From Seriola aureovittata (taxonomy: Eukaryota; Chordata; Actinopteri; Carangiformes; Carangidae), in NCBI RefSeq assembly GCF_021018895.1, contig NC_079377.1:15857501-15921500 (forward strand): DNA of 64,000 bases, in the 5' to 3' direction. This document shows, one piece after another, positions 25,032-40,000 of this stretch. Every line of letters begins with the position of its first letter. Within the stretch, counting starts at the first letter, position 1. Under the pieces are notes generated by a model. It was not told the origin of the DNA and made no database searches. It was given only the letters and a program-made list of their open reading frames with translations. The position numbers and the translations under genes were made by a program.

Positions 25032-28000
25032 TTATGTTTCAATTTTAATCAAAGTGACAAAGCGGGTGCAGAATCATATTTGACAGGTTTGCATGTGATT
25101 AATTAGTTTAATAACTGTCGCAGTGTGGTAGACACATACTATAGCTGTGATTAGATTATGAAAACAAATTTATGCATTTTCTGATTAGGAAAATCATAAA
25201 ATTGGAATTCAAATTGGGAGATGTTTTGTTTTGTTCTTTAGTTTCATTACTTCCAATATCAAGCGAACAAAGTGACCCTGGTTTGGTAACATTATACTGC
25301 CTCAAAGCAACACATCGCCTGAAGCAGCCCAGCAGTTACTATCATGTTTAAAGATGACTGGGATTGCTCAGGTGGCAGTTGGCTTAAATAATGGTTTGAC
25401 TTGGCAGTTTACAGTGACAGGAATGTATTAGTTGAAGCGGGGCAAAATGTTTTTTCCTATCCAGTAAGATACAAAAGATTCTAACCTGAATCACCACACA
25501 CAAACACACACACACACACACACACACACTGCGCAATCAATGGAGATGATGGAAAACTTCCAAACACAAAATGACATATTTAGAAAACTCACTCTATGGG
25601 TATCCTGGAACAAATCCTTTAAAGTGACTGGTTGCTTTTGCTTTGAACTGAAAAGGAAAAAAAAGTTAACATGAGTTATAGTTGAAATCAGAGGCTACAT
25701 AACTACGAATCTAAATTATGGCAGTTATTATTATTATTTTGGTGACAAAATATTCATCAACATTTTTCAGAGCTATGACTTGACAGAGCCTACACATCAT
25801 TTGCATGAGTTAATGATTGTATTGAAGTGGATGTGAACTGTCATCAATAAGTATGTCATGAGACTGTAAATTATTTAAACAACTAAGCATTGAATTTGAA
25901 GTAACGTCTAATTGCGTTCCAGCTTTACTAGCGCTACCAGTTCCACACACCATCTAAAGCTGAAGCCAGTAGTCTTTAATTCTTGATTTCATGCTGTGCT
26001 TTGCGACTTGACACACTCTGACAGTTAAATTGTGCTGTTCACAAAGTTTAAATGACCATCTTTGATTATAATCCTGTTCATTTCTGTCTTTCTTTGCTGT
26101 GTATTTGCTATTTCATTCAATATTCTATGAAGACAGCTGGAATTTCATCTTATCTCATCATATCTATATTATGTTTAGTTGTGCTGCATGTCTCTTTCTT
26201 ATATGGAGATGTAATGGATAGTGTAGATGACTTACTGCCGTTGTGAGGATGGTACACAACACATATTAAACTGGGTGTGACAAATATGGATCAGGCAGTC
26301 TCTAAAATTAATATGCTTGAAAAGTTGTTTTCCGCTCTTTACGTCAAGATTAAACAGCATTAAATTTGAGTGTTTTCATGACAGAACAAGCAAGTAAACA
26401 AAGACAAAAGCAAACAAACAAAGAAATGGCTCAAAATGTCACATTATACACAATTCCGGTTAAAAGCGTCCATGTAGCATTAATTTTTCAATGAATATGT
26501 AATTAGATAAACCCAGCAGCCTAAATAATATTTTTTATCAACAGAATGAGGAAATGTTAATTAACGTATCTAACAAGTTGCAAAAAGTTGATACTGAAGA
26601 TGTCTGCAAAATGTTTCCTGACAACGCATTTTATTTGTTGTCCTACAACTATACAGTAAGATATAGGCTTTTAGAAACTAAAGCATGCTAAAACATTTTT
26701 ATTATTACGTTTAGGTACTCATGCCATTTGGTTAAGGCTGTGGAAATATGGTGGTCTTCAGTGACTTGAAGAATGAGACACACAAGTATACTTATAAATA
26801 CATATGCATCTAGCAGAAACCACAATCTCGCCCTAATGTTAACCAAAGTACTTTTGTTGCTTAAACTAGAGATGTTCCGATACCATTTTTTCCCTACAGT
26901 TCCCGATATCTGAACTTATATAATGGCTGATACCGAGTACCAATCCAATACCATTGCATTAAAAGCTGTGTACTGCAAACCCTGTATGGATGTGATATGA
27001 TTGCTATCATTGCTGTATGGCATGGCTCATGTAAAACATGGACAGATACACGAATGCCATACAATCTTTCTTTCATTATCTAATTTGACTGTCAATCATC
27101 AAAAAAAAAAATACTCCATGAATAAATAACACTTCCTATAGTATGTGTCCTAACACTAGTGCCACCCCTTGAAATTGAAGCCTTGCATACTGTACATGTT
27201 GCTGTTGTACTGGTGGGAACTTCCAATGTCAAATATTGCCAAATTTCTGACATTTTGCTAACTGCAGTAGTTGCCAGTGGCTGAACAGCACAACTTCCTG
27301 TGCAACTCTGTTAGAGCGGTGAAGAAGAATTGATTTCTGGGTAAACTGCTGTTTTATCTGGGTGTGACAGTATAAAGCTCATTAATAAATTACACAGTAT
27401 CAGATCGGTGTACATGCACTCCCTTATACTCACCAATACCCAATGCAGTATTTTATGCAGTATTGGAAGCATTTCCAATACTAGTATCAGTACCAGACCA
27501 GCTCTATCTTAAACCTAAATACATGTGGGACTTCAGGATACAAACCTCTCTGGGCCTAAAATCTTACACTTTGAAGGCCCACTGATGTTGCCAGATTTGC
27601 CTGACAACATTAAGCATTTTTTCATGAAAAAAATAAGTATTGGACATAATTGGGTTTCCCTTGTGGTGGGAAGGATCTAATCACATCAGAAATGTGTTAT
27701 GTTCTGTGGCAAGGTGGAAAATGAAAGCATTCAGTTGGTGATCTGCCTGATTAGTAAACTTTATCCAAAACCAAAGTCATGTAAACATATCTCCACAAAT
27801 CTTTTAGTTAACATTACACACCACAATGCATCATTTTACTGAACTGAAATGACATTCGGTTTTCTCAGTCATCAGTTTTTAGTTAGTGCATGTCAAGCCC
27901 ATCGAACCCAGTGCACTGTCGGTCTCAATCATAATATTGGAAGAAAAGAAGGGGCTGATCCACTGGATGTTATGTACAACTTTTAACTTTTAACTAGACT

Positions 28001-31000
28001 TTAGTCCCGTACAAGAATGTAGTATTAAAAGATGCTCACACTGAACATAATCCTGGCAGCTTTCATGTTTCTGTCTAAACATAATTGGAATAACAATTGT
28101 ATATAAATATAATTTCTAGAAAAAATACAGTTTAAAACTGAATGTAAACTAAACCTTAAAGAGTAGCCACTCGCTGCCTCTACACATTATGAAAAATGCA
28201 AGTAAGTGACAGGGAAAAAAAGACAAAACGGGCAAGTGTGGGACACATTTAGCTCACGAACCGAGTCTCACAGCACTTTTGGCAGAGAAGAGGGTCATTT
28301 TAGGTGGAGGGCTTCTCCCCTTCCAAAATCTCTTTTTGGACCCCACTACTACCGCCTTTGGCTCCAGCTCAGACACCCCTCCTCCCATTCCCCGGGGCAG
28401 AAGCCAAGCCATTAGGAGCCAAAGCTGTGAAGGAACAGAAAAGATGGGAAGAAATCTCTGAATGGTGTTACATTGCTCAAAGTTGTCCGAAATACTAACT
28501 AGTGTTCAAACTCAAGACTGTTCATTTCTCCTAAGATTTCAAATGATTATTTTTTGCCCTCAAAAATTTCCAATCTCTGTTGTAGTCCATGGCGTAAATG
28601 AATAACAGGATTACACACAAAAAGAATAAATGCAGTCATGCTAGTGTACCTTCAACCTCTGAACACTAAGTATGAGCAAACAAGAGTGGCACAGAATAAA
28701 AAACCTGTCATAGTAAAATGCTAATGTTGTATTTTTGGCTCTCCACACCACTTACAATGCATCAAATTAATTTTAAATTGCACAGGATGTGACTAAAACT
28801 TTGTCAAATGTGTCAAATCATTTAAATGACTTCTAAAATTGCCATCAAATTTGTCCTTGAATGCTGCGTTCTTTGTTTTTCACCTTTTTGTGCAAATGGC
28901 AGTACAATGTGCTGCGAAGTCAACTTTAAAACATAGGAGGAAAAATATGAACTGTGAGTGTATTTCTATACGCAGTCCTTTAAAATATATTTCACTGGCT
29001 TTTTACCCCAAGCTTTCTTTAAAAAAAAAAAAAAAAAAACAGGGAGAGCAATCACAATCTTTTTTTTCCCATTAATGGCAATTTTGTGTATTGTTGTTAG
29101 TATTAGAGAGACATAACATTCCCACAAAATCTCCTCACAATAGAGCTGTATTTGAAGTAAAACCCTTTTATAGTCAGCCCATTTCATTAATTTCCCTGCC
29201 ATAATGGACTGAATTGATTGCTGAAACCTCTCAAGCTCAAAGCATCAGGGCTATATGACCAAAGCTCAGGCAGTCGGGAAGATAAGCAAACATACACACA
29301 GCAGACTAATGCACAAGGGACCTTTCGCTGGGGTTTACTTGATGAAAGCAGCATTCCCCGGAGTATGTTTTCACCCACAAAAGTACAAACAATCAATTTG
29401 GTCCACAGATAAGATGAGGACAGAGTAAGGCCTTGCTTCGACCGCACTATTTCTCTTAAAAGACGTTTGTCTTTTTTGCTAAGTGCTCTGCTTTGGAGAT
29501 GTCCTCACAGCGCCATAATCAAGATGTTGTGTTTTTTATTCCTCCACCCACTTGCAGTGCAACCTGATTTTGGCCTCGCTGCTGTCAAGCCTTAAAGAAA
29601 TTTATGCAAATTTGCAACCAATACTGTATTTCTTTTCTCTGCAGGTGTTTGCATCAGATCATTTCTAATGGATGCATGAATATATTTATCTTACGAGAGA
29701 GAAAAGAAGTTACAGTTTATACAGTGTTGGATGTTTTATGACTCTTTAAGTTTTGATATACAGATTACTGTCTATGTCTATGCCGGTCGTCTTACCATGT
29801 TTTTCTAAAGGCCATTTGGCTCAGCAAAGGAAACAAAATCTTTCTTTTTCTCTTGTGCTTGGCTGGTGAACTTTTCCTTCATAGCACAAAAAAATAAAAT
29901 TAAAAGTGATAGTCTACAACAGACCTGCAATGTTCTCAGTGTGGGTAGAAGATCTAGGACATTAATTAGCAAGTTGACTTAAACAAAATAAAGTGTTTGT
30001 CAAATTACTCAAATGACTCTTTCTTGCCCTTGGCTTCTGTCTTCGTTCCTTTAATGAAGTTGAGAATGTAATGAGCTAAGAACAAATGAAACAGGTTTTA
30101 TTTTTGTATCCACAGGATTGCATCTGCGTGAATTGCAATGTATTGTTACATACCAGCTTTTGCTGTCTGATAATGGCCACAGTGCATTAGGGACCCCCCA
30201 TGGATCTGCATTATTTGGAAGACTTGGCTCTTCCCACTGCGTCCATGTTTTCAGCTTTGAAACTATTTCCTCTGCTTCTTATTTGAAGCAGTGATAGTGG
30301 AGAGTCATTTTTTGGGTAATTATGAATAATTATGTAGAAGCTGGGCATCATTTACCTGCAGTCGGTGATTGTCTTTTGGCCACTCGGGAGCAGCGGAAAC
30401 AAGTTGTGAACACAACACTGACATATTATCACCTTTTTAGTTGACATGGTGAGCTTATTTACACATCCAACATTTACAGAGCAACATTTTCATTCATTTG
30501 GAGTCATGTTTGTGTGTTCACCTTGATGATGAATATACATATATATATATTAACTCTCTTTTAGTTCTGCCTGGTCTGAACCAACTCCTGAGGGAAATAT
30601 CTGGCTCTTTAGCTGCCAAATGTGCCACTATGTTCACCAGCTTGTCACTAACTGTTTCTGTCTCTTTTTGCTGCTGCTGAAAACCACGCCCTGACAGTGG
30701 TGACAGTGAACCAAAACGGTAAAATTGTGGTCCAGATAGAAAACCACTGAGCTGAAACTCACTACACAGGTCTGTAAAACTGACTGAGAGGAGCTTTGTT
30801 GTATGTTCAGTGTTCTGCTGCTGCTGCTACTGCTTGTTGTGGCCACATCACTCCTGTAACAAAGATATTTATATATATTATATTATATATATTTATCTCA
30901 GAGAGGCACTTTTCTGGTTAACTCAGGGGCAGTTCTACTTAATTATGACACTATTACACACTTAAACAAGACACACACATTCTAAAGTTATTCTTAACGA

Positions 31001-34000
31001 TTTCACACAACCCAGAAAAATGATTTTTGTGTGAAACTACAGGTCTGTATTCATAGTATTATGAATGAATTGTGGTTTATTTGGTAGCTTTTCCTGGTGG
31101 GACTGATTTTACTAATTGCATTGGTACTGCACAGAGATAGAAGTGTGCTATTTGATAGATTCCCCCACTTCAGTGGGGAAACTTGTGGTCAAATTACCCC
31201 CTGGCCCCTCCCCATCTACCACCACCTCTGACAGAGAGAGAGGAGACCTTCTCAGCAAGCAAAAGCCAGCACAAACACAGTGAAATTATGTCATTGCAAG
31301 GGCGTAGGTTTGGTCTCAACATTGGTAGGGATGCAACAGCCCTGCCACCCCTTCCAAAACAAAGAGACTGGCTTTTTCATGCTGTTAACCAAACGGTTTA
31401 TTAACATATAAAATCTGAATTTACAATCAGGAATGCCGACAAGCAAATATAATATACGTACATGTGTTGAATTTCCATATATGAAATATATGTACATATG
31501 ACTGTCAGTATATGTTCATATTATATATGTAAATATGAAAGATAGACATGCATGTTTAAAATTAATATTATAAAATAAGATCTAGCTCGAACCACATCAT
31601 TAAATTCACTGACTACATGACAGTGGTGGGTCTCGTTACAAATGACAACGAAGCACACTACAAAGAGGAGGTGAAGCAACTGGTCATGTCGTGCAGCTAC
31701 AACAACTTCTTGAATGTGGAGAAGATGAAGAAGATGGTACTCGACTTCAGGGAAGGTTGCAGTGTGCCTGCCCCACTGATGCATTAACGGCACTGCTGCA
31801 GAAAAAGTCATCAGTACTAAGTTCTTGGTTGTTCATATGGCTGATGACCTAACCTGGTACATCAACACGACAGCCACAACTCACAAAGGCTGAAAAAAGC
31901 AAATTCCGCCTCATCCATCATGAACACTTTCTACAGAGGAAACATCTAAAACATCCTGACACACGGTATTACCATCTGGTACAGGAACTGCACAGCTGCT
32001 AAGCGGAAGTCCCTGCAAAGAATAATTAGAGCAGCAGAGAAGATCTCAGGTGTCAGTCTCCCCTCAGTTGTAAAAAAAACCTTCTAACTGAGAGGCTGCA
32101 GTTCTAACCACTACGCTATCATTCTGCCCCATAGGTATATCATTGTGTACTAAGCCATAAAAAAGAAAGCGACAAAAGAACGTTATAGTATAGAACGGTA
32201 TAAAACACCAAGAAAAGGTCATGGTATAGTGAGGCATAAACATGTCAAAGAATGTCATAGTATAATAAGGCATGAAAATGTAAAAAAAAACGTCATAATA
32301 AGGCATAAAATGTCATAGTATAGTAAGGCATAAAATGTCAAAACATGTCATAGTATAGTAAGGCATACTGGTCAAAACATGTCATATTATAATAAGGCAT
32401 AAAACGTCATAGAATAGTAAAGCATGAAGATGCCAAAAAACTCATGGATTAGTCTGGAAAAAAGACAAAAAAAAGAAAATAAAAATTAAAAAGTCATGAT
32501 ATTGTAAGGCATAAAACGTCATAATATACTGAGGCATGAAAATGTCATACTATAGTAAGGCATGAAAGCGTCAAAAAATGTCTTTCTTTTACAAGGCATA
32601 AAGACGTCAAAAAAAGTCAGAATAGTAAGGCATTAAACATCAAAGTATAGTAAGGCATAAAAACATCAAAAAACTTCATAGTATGTTGAGGCATAAAACA
32701 TCATACTATAGTAAGGCATAAAAACGACAAAAAACGTCTTTCTATAACAAGGCATAAAAACGTCATGGTTTAGTAAGGCATAAAAACGACAAAAAACGTC
32801 ATATTGTAGTAAGGCATAAAACGTCAAAAAACGTCATAGTATAGTAAGGCATAAAACGTCAAAAAACGTCATAGTATAGTAAGGCATAAAACGTCATAGT
32901 ATAGTATGGCATAAAATCGTCAAGAAACTTCATAGTGTAGTAAGGCATAAAAACAACAAAAAATGTCATATTGTAGTAAGGCATAAAACATCAAAGTGTA
33001 GTAATGCATAAAAACGACAAAAAACGTCATACCATATTAAGGCATGAAAACGTCAAAAAATTTTATAATATCGTTAAGCATAAAAAGTCATAGTATAGTA
33101 TGGCATAAAAACATCATACTATAGTAAGACATGAAAACGTCAAAAAACGTCATAGTATATAGTAAGGCATAAAACGTCATAGTATAGTATGGCATAAAAA
33201 CGTCAAAAAAGGGGCGTCGTGTGGCGTAGTGGTCTAAGCAGGCGCCCCATGTGTAGAGGCTACAGTCCTCGCTGCAGTTGGCCCCGGTTCGAGTCCCGCA
33301 TCGGACGGCCTTTACTGCACGTCGTTCCCCCTCTCTCTGCCTCCCCATTTCCTGTCTCTCTCCACTATCCTGTCCAATAAAGGCACAAAAGCCCAAAAAA
33401 ATATACTTTAAAAAAAAAAAAACGTCAAAAAACTTCATAGTGTAGTAAGGCAAAAAAAACCAAAAAATGTCATATTGTAGTAAGCCTAAAAAGTCATAGT
33501 ATAGTATGGCATAAAAACGTCATACTATAGTAAGGCATTAAAACGACAAAAAACGTCTTTCTATAACAAGGCATAAAAACGTCAAAAAACGTCATAGTAT
33601 AGTAAGGCATATAACATCATAGTATAGTATGGCATAAAACGTCATAGTATAGTAAGGCATAAAACGTCATAGTATAGTATGGCATAAAACGTCATAGTAT
33701 AGTAAGGCATAAAACGTCATAGTATTGTATGGCATAAAACGTCATAGTATAGTAAGGCATAAAACGTCATAGTATTGTATGGCATAAAAACGACAAAAAA
33801 CGTCTTTCTATAACAAGGCATGAAAATGTCAAAAAACGTCACAGTATAGTATGGCATAAAACGTCATAGTAAAGTAAGGCATAAAACGTCATAGTATAGT
33901 TAGGCATAAAAACGTCAAAAAACTTTATAGTGTAGTAAGGCATAAAAACAACAAAAAATGTCATATTGTAGTAAGGCATAAAACGTCATAGTATAGTATG

Positions 34001-37000
34001 GCATAAAAATGAAAAAAAACGTCTTTCTATAACAAGGCATGAAAACGTGAAAAAACGTCATAGTATAGTATGGCATTAATCGTCATAGTATTGTATGGCA
34101 TAAAAACGACAAAAAACGTCTTTCTATAACAAGGCATGAAAACGTGAAAAAACGTCATAGTATATTATGGCATAAATCGTCATAGTATTGTATGGCATAA
34201 AAACGACAAAAAACATAAAAGTGTAGTAATGCATAAAAACGACAAAAAACGTCATAGTATAGTATGGCAGAAAACGTCACAGTGTAGTATGGCATAAAAA
34301 CGTCAAAAAACTTATTTCTATAACAAGGCATGAAAATGTCAAAAAACGTCATAGTATAGTAAGGCAGAAAACGTCATAGTATAGTATGGCATAAAAACGT
34401 CAAAAAACTTCATAGTGTAGTAAGGCATAAAAAGAAAAAAAAATGTCATATTGTGGTAAGGCATAAATCGTCATAGTGTTGTATGGCATAAAAACGACAA
34501 AAAACATCAAAGTGTAGTAATGCATAAAAACGACAAAAAACTTCATAGTGTAGTAAGGCATAAAAACAACAAAAAATGTCCTATTGTAGTAAGGCATAAA
34601 AAGTCATAGTATTGTATGGCATAAAAACGACAAAAAACGTCTTTCTATAACAAGGCATGAAAACGTGAAAAAACGTCATAGTATATTATGGCATAAATCG
34701 TCATAGTGTTGTATGGCATAAAAACAACAAAAAACATCAAAGTGTAGTAATGCATAAAAACGACAAAAAACGTCATAGTATAGTTTGGCAGAAAACGTCA
34801 TAGTATAGTATGGCATAAAAACGTCAAGAAACTTCATAGTGTAGTAAGGCATAAAAACAACAAAAAATGTCATATTGTGGTAAGGCATAAAACGTCATAG
34901 TATTGTATGGCATAAAAACGACAAAAAACGTCTTTCTATAACAAGGCATGAAAACGTGAAAAAACGTCATAGTATAGTATGGCATAAATCGTCATAGTAT
35001 TGTATGGCATGAAAACGACAAAAAACATCAAAGTGTAGTAATGCATAAAAACGACAAAAAACGTCATAGTATAGTATGGCAGAAAACGTCATAGTATAGT
35101 ATGGCATAAAACGTCATAGTATAGTAACGCATAAAACGTCACAGTATAGTATGGCATAAAAAAGTCAAAAAACCTTATAGTGTAGTAAGGCATAAAAAGA
35201 AAAAAAAATGTCATATTGTGGTAAGGCATAAAACGTCATAGTATTGTATGGCATAAAAACGACAAAAAACGTCTTTCTATAACAAGGCATGAAAATGTCA
35301 AAAAACGTCATAGTATAGTATGGCATAAAACGTCATAGTAAAGTAAGGCATAAAACGTCATAGTATAGTTAGGCATAAAAACGTCAAAAAACTTTATAGT
35401 GTAGTAAGGCATAAAAACAACAAAAAATGTCATATTGTAGTAAGGCATAAAACGTCATAGTATAGTATGGCATAAAAATGAAAAAAAACGTCTTTCTATA
35501 ACAAGGCATGAAAACGTGAAAAAACGTCATAGTATAGTATGGCATTAATCGTCATAGTATTGTATGGCATAAAAACGACAAAAAACGTCTTTCTATAACA
35601 AGGCATGAAAACGTGAAAAAACGTCATAGTATAGTATGGCATAAATCGTCATAGTATTGTATGGCATAAAAACGACAAAAAACATCAAAGTGTAGTAATG
35701 CATAAAAACGACAAAAAACGTCATAGTATAGTATGGCAGAAAACGTCATAGTGTAGTATGGCATAAAAACGTCAAAAAACGTCTTTCTATAACAAGGCAT
35801 GAAAATGTCAAAAAACGTCATAGTATAGTAAGGCAGAAAACGTCATAGTATAGTATGGCATAAAAACGTCAAAAAACTTCATAGTGTAGTAAGGCATAAA
35901 AACAACAAAAAATTTCATATTGTAGTAAGGCATAAAACGTCATAGTATAGTATGGCATAAAAACGTCAAAAAACATCAAAGTGTAGTAATGCATAAAAAC
36001 GACAAAAAACGTCATAGTATAGTATGGCATAAATCGTCATAGTATTGTATGGCATAAAAACGACAAAAAACATCAAAGTGTAGTAATGCATAAAAACGAC
36101 AAAAAACGTCATAGTATAGTAAGGCAGAAAACGTCACAGTATAGTATGGCATAAAAAAGTCAAAAAACCTTATAGTGTAGTAAGGCATAAAAAGAAAAAA
36201 AAAAGTCATATTGTGGTAAGGCATGAAACGTCATAGTATTGTATGGCATAAAAACGACAAAAAACGTCTTTCTATAACAAGGCATGAAAATGTCAAAAAA
36301 CGTCATAGTATAATATGGCATAAAACGTCATAATATAGTAAGGCATAAAACGTCATAGTATAGTATGGCATAAAACGTCATAGTGTAGTAAGGCATAAAA
36401 CGTCATAGCATAGTATGGCATAAAAACATAAAAAAACGTCAAAGTGTAGTAAGGCATAAAAATGACAAAAAACGTCATAGTGTAGTAAGGCATAAAACGT
36501 CATAGTGTAGTAAGGCATAAAAACGTCAAAAAACTTTATAGTGTAGTAAGGCATAAAAACAACAAAAAATGTCATATTGTAGTAAGGCATAAAACGTCAT
36601 AGTATAGTATGGCATAAAAACGGAAAAAAACGTCTTTCTATAACAAGGCAGGAAAACGTGAAAAAACGTCATAGTATAGTATGGCATAAATCGTCATAGT
36701 ATAGTATGGCATAAAAACGAAAAAAAACTTCATAGTATGTTGAGGCGTAAAACGTCATAATATAGTATGGCATAAAACGTCATAGTATAGTATGGCATTA
36801 AAACGACAAAAAACGTCTTTCTATAACAAGGCATAAAAACGTCAAAAAACGTCATAGTATAGTAAGGCATAAAACGTCATAGTATAGTATGGCATAAAAA
36901 CGACAAAAAACGTCTTTCTATAACAAGGCATGAAAACGTGAAAAAACGTCATAGTATAGTATGGCATAAATCATCATAGTATTGTATGGCATAAAAACGA

Positions 37001-40000
37001 CAAAAAACATCAAAGTGTAGTAACGCATCTAACAACATAGTATAGTATGGCATAAAAACGTCAAAAAACATCAAGGTGTAGTAACGCATCTAACAACATA
37101 GTATAGTATGGCATAAAAACGTCAAAAAACATCAAAGTGTAGTAATGCATAAAAACGACAAAAAACGTCATAGTATAGTATGGCATAAAAACGACAAAAA
37201 ACGTCTTTCTATAACAAGGCATAAAAACGTCAAAAAACGTCATAGTATAGTAAGGCATAAAACGTCATAGTATAGTATGGCATAAAAATGAAAAAAAACG
37301 TCTTTCTATAACAAGGCATGAAAACGTGAAAAAACGTCATAGTATAGTATGGCATAAATCATCATAGTATTGTATGGCATAAAAACGACAAAAAACATCA
37401 AAGTGTAGTAACGCATATAACAACATAGTATAGTATGGCATAAAAACGTCAAAAAACATCAAAGTGTAGTAATGCATAAAAACGACAAAAAACGTCATAG
37501 TATAGTATGGCAAAAAACGTCATAGTATAGTATGGCATAAAAACGTCAAAAAACTTCATAGTGTAGTAAGGCATAAAAACAACAAAAAATGTCATATTGT
37601 AGTAAGGCATAAAACGTCATAGTATAGTATGGCATAAAAACGACAAAAAACGTCTTTATATAACAAGGCATGAAAACGTGAAAAAACGTCATAGTATAGT
37701 ATGGCATAAATTGTCATAGTATTGTATGGCATAAAAACGACAAAAAACATCAAAGTGTAGTAATGCATAAAAATGACAAAAAACGTCATAGTATAGTATG
37801 GCAGAAAACATCAGTATAGTATGGCATAAAAACGTCAAAAAACGTCTTTCTATAACAAGGCATGAAAATGTCAAAAAACGTCATAGTATAGTAAGGCATA
37901 AAACGTCACAGTATAGTATGGCATAAAAAAGTCAAAAAACCTTATAGTGTAGTAAGGCATAAAAAGAAAAAAAAATGTCATATTGTGGTAAGGCATAAAA
38001 CGTCATAGTATTGTATGGCATAAAAACGACAAAAAACGTCTTTCTATAACAAAGCATGAAAACGTGAAAAAACGTCATAGTATAGTATGGCATAAATCGT
38101 CATAGTATTGAATGGCATAAAAACGACAAAAAACACCAGTCCAATAAAAGGCATAAAAAGGCCAAAAAAATAAATATATATACCTAGTATTGCATAAAAA
38201 CGACAAAAAACTTCTTTCTATAACAAGGCATGAAAATGTCAAAAAACGTCATAGTAAAGTAAGGCATAAAACGTCATAGCATAGTATGGCATAAAAACAT
38301 AAAAAAACGTCAAAGTGTAGTAAGGCATAAAAATGACAAAAAACGTCATAGTGTAGTAAGGCATAAAACGTCATAGTGTAGTAAGGCATAAAAACGTCAA
38401 AAAACTTTATAGTGTAGTAAGGCATAAAAACAACAAAAAATGTCATATTGTAGTAAGGCATAAAAACGTCATAGTATAGTATGGCATAAAAACGAAAAAA
38501 AACGTCTTTCTATAACAAGGCAGGAAAACGTGAAAAAACGTCATAGTATAGTATGGCATAAATCGTCATAGTATAGTATGGCATAAAAACGAAAAAAAAC
38601 TTCATAGTATGTTGAGGCGTAAAACGTCATAATATAGTATGGCATAAAAACGTCATAGTATAGTATGGCATTAAAACGACAAAAAACGTCTTTCTATAAC
38701 AAGGCATAAAAACGTCAAAAAACGTCATAGTATAGTAAGGCATAAAAACGTCATAGTATAGTATGGCATAAAAACGACAAAAAACGTCTTTCTATAACAA
38801 GGCATGAAAACGTGAAAAAACGTCATAGTATAGTATGGCATAAATCATCATAGTATTGTATGGCATAAAAACGACAAAAAACATCAAAGTGTAGTAACGC
38901 ATCTAACAACATAGTATAGTATGGCATAAAAACGTCAAAAAACATCAAGGTGTAGTAACGCATCTAACAACATAGTATAGTATGGCATAAAAACGTCAAA
39001 AAACATCAAAGTGTAGTAATGCATAAAAACGACAAAAAACGTCATAGTATAGTATGGCATAAAAACGACAAAAAACGTCTTTCTATAACAAGGCATAAAA
39101 ACGTCAAAAAACGTCATAGTATAGTAAGGCATAAAACGTCATAGTATAGTATGGCATAAAAATGAAAAAAAACGTCTTTCTATAACAAGGCATGAAAACG
39201 TGAAAAAACGTCATAGTATAGTATGGCATAAATCATCATAGTATTGTATGGCATAAAAACGACAAAAAACATCAAAGTGTAGTAACGCATATAACAACAT
39301 AGTATAGTATGGCATAAAAACGTCAAAAAACATCAAAGTGTAGTAATGCATAAAAACGACAAAAAACGTCATAGTATAGTATGGCAAAAAACGTCATAGT
39401 ATAGTATGGCATAAAAACGTCAAAAAACTTCATAGTGTAGTAAGGCATAAAAACAACAAAAAATGTCATATTGTAGTAAGGCATAAAACGTCATAGTATA
39501 GTATGGCATAAAAACGACAAAAAACGTCTTTATATAACAAGGCATGAAAACGTGAAAAAACGTCATAGTATAGTATGGCATAAATTGTCATAGTATTGTA
39601 TGGCATAAAAACGACAAAAAACATCAAAGTGTAGTAATGCATAAAAATGACAAAAAACGTCATAGTATAGTATGGCAGAAAACATCAGTATAGTATGGCA
39701 TAAAAACGTCAAAAAACGTCTTTCTATAACAAGGCATGAAAATGTCAAAAAACGTCATAGTATAGTAAGGCATAAAACGTCACAGTATAGTATGGCATAA
39801 AAAAGTCAAAAAACCTTATAGTGTAGTAAGGCATAAAAAGAAAAAAAAATGTCATATTGTGGTAAGGCATAAAACGTCATAGTATTGTATGGCATAAAAA
39901 CGACAAAAAACGTCTTTCTATATCAAAGCATGAAAACGTGAAAAAACATCATAGTATAGTATGGCATAAATCGTCATAGTATTGAATGGCATAAAAACGA

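Noticed and set aside
33211..33300. A true tRNA gene
   Set aside because: A and B boxes are present, but the sequence does not pair into a full cloverleaf by eye and continues into a SINE body with an A-rich tail.
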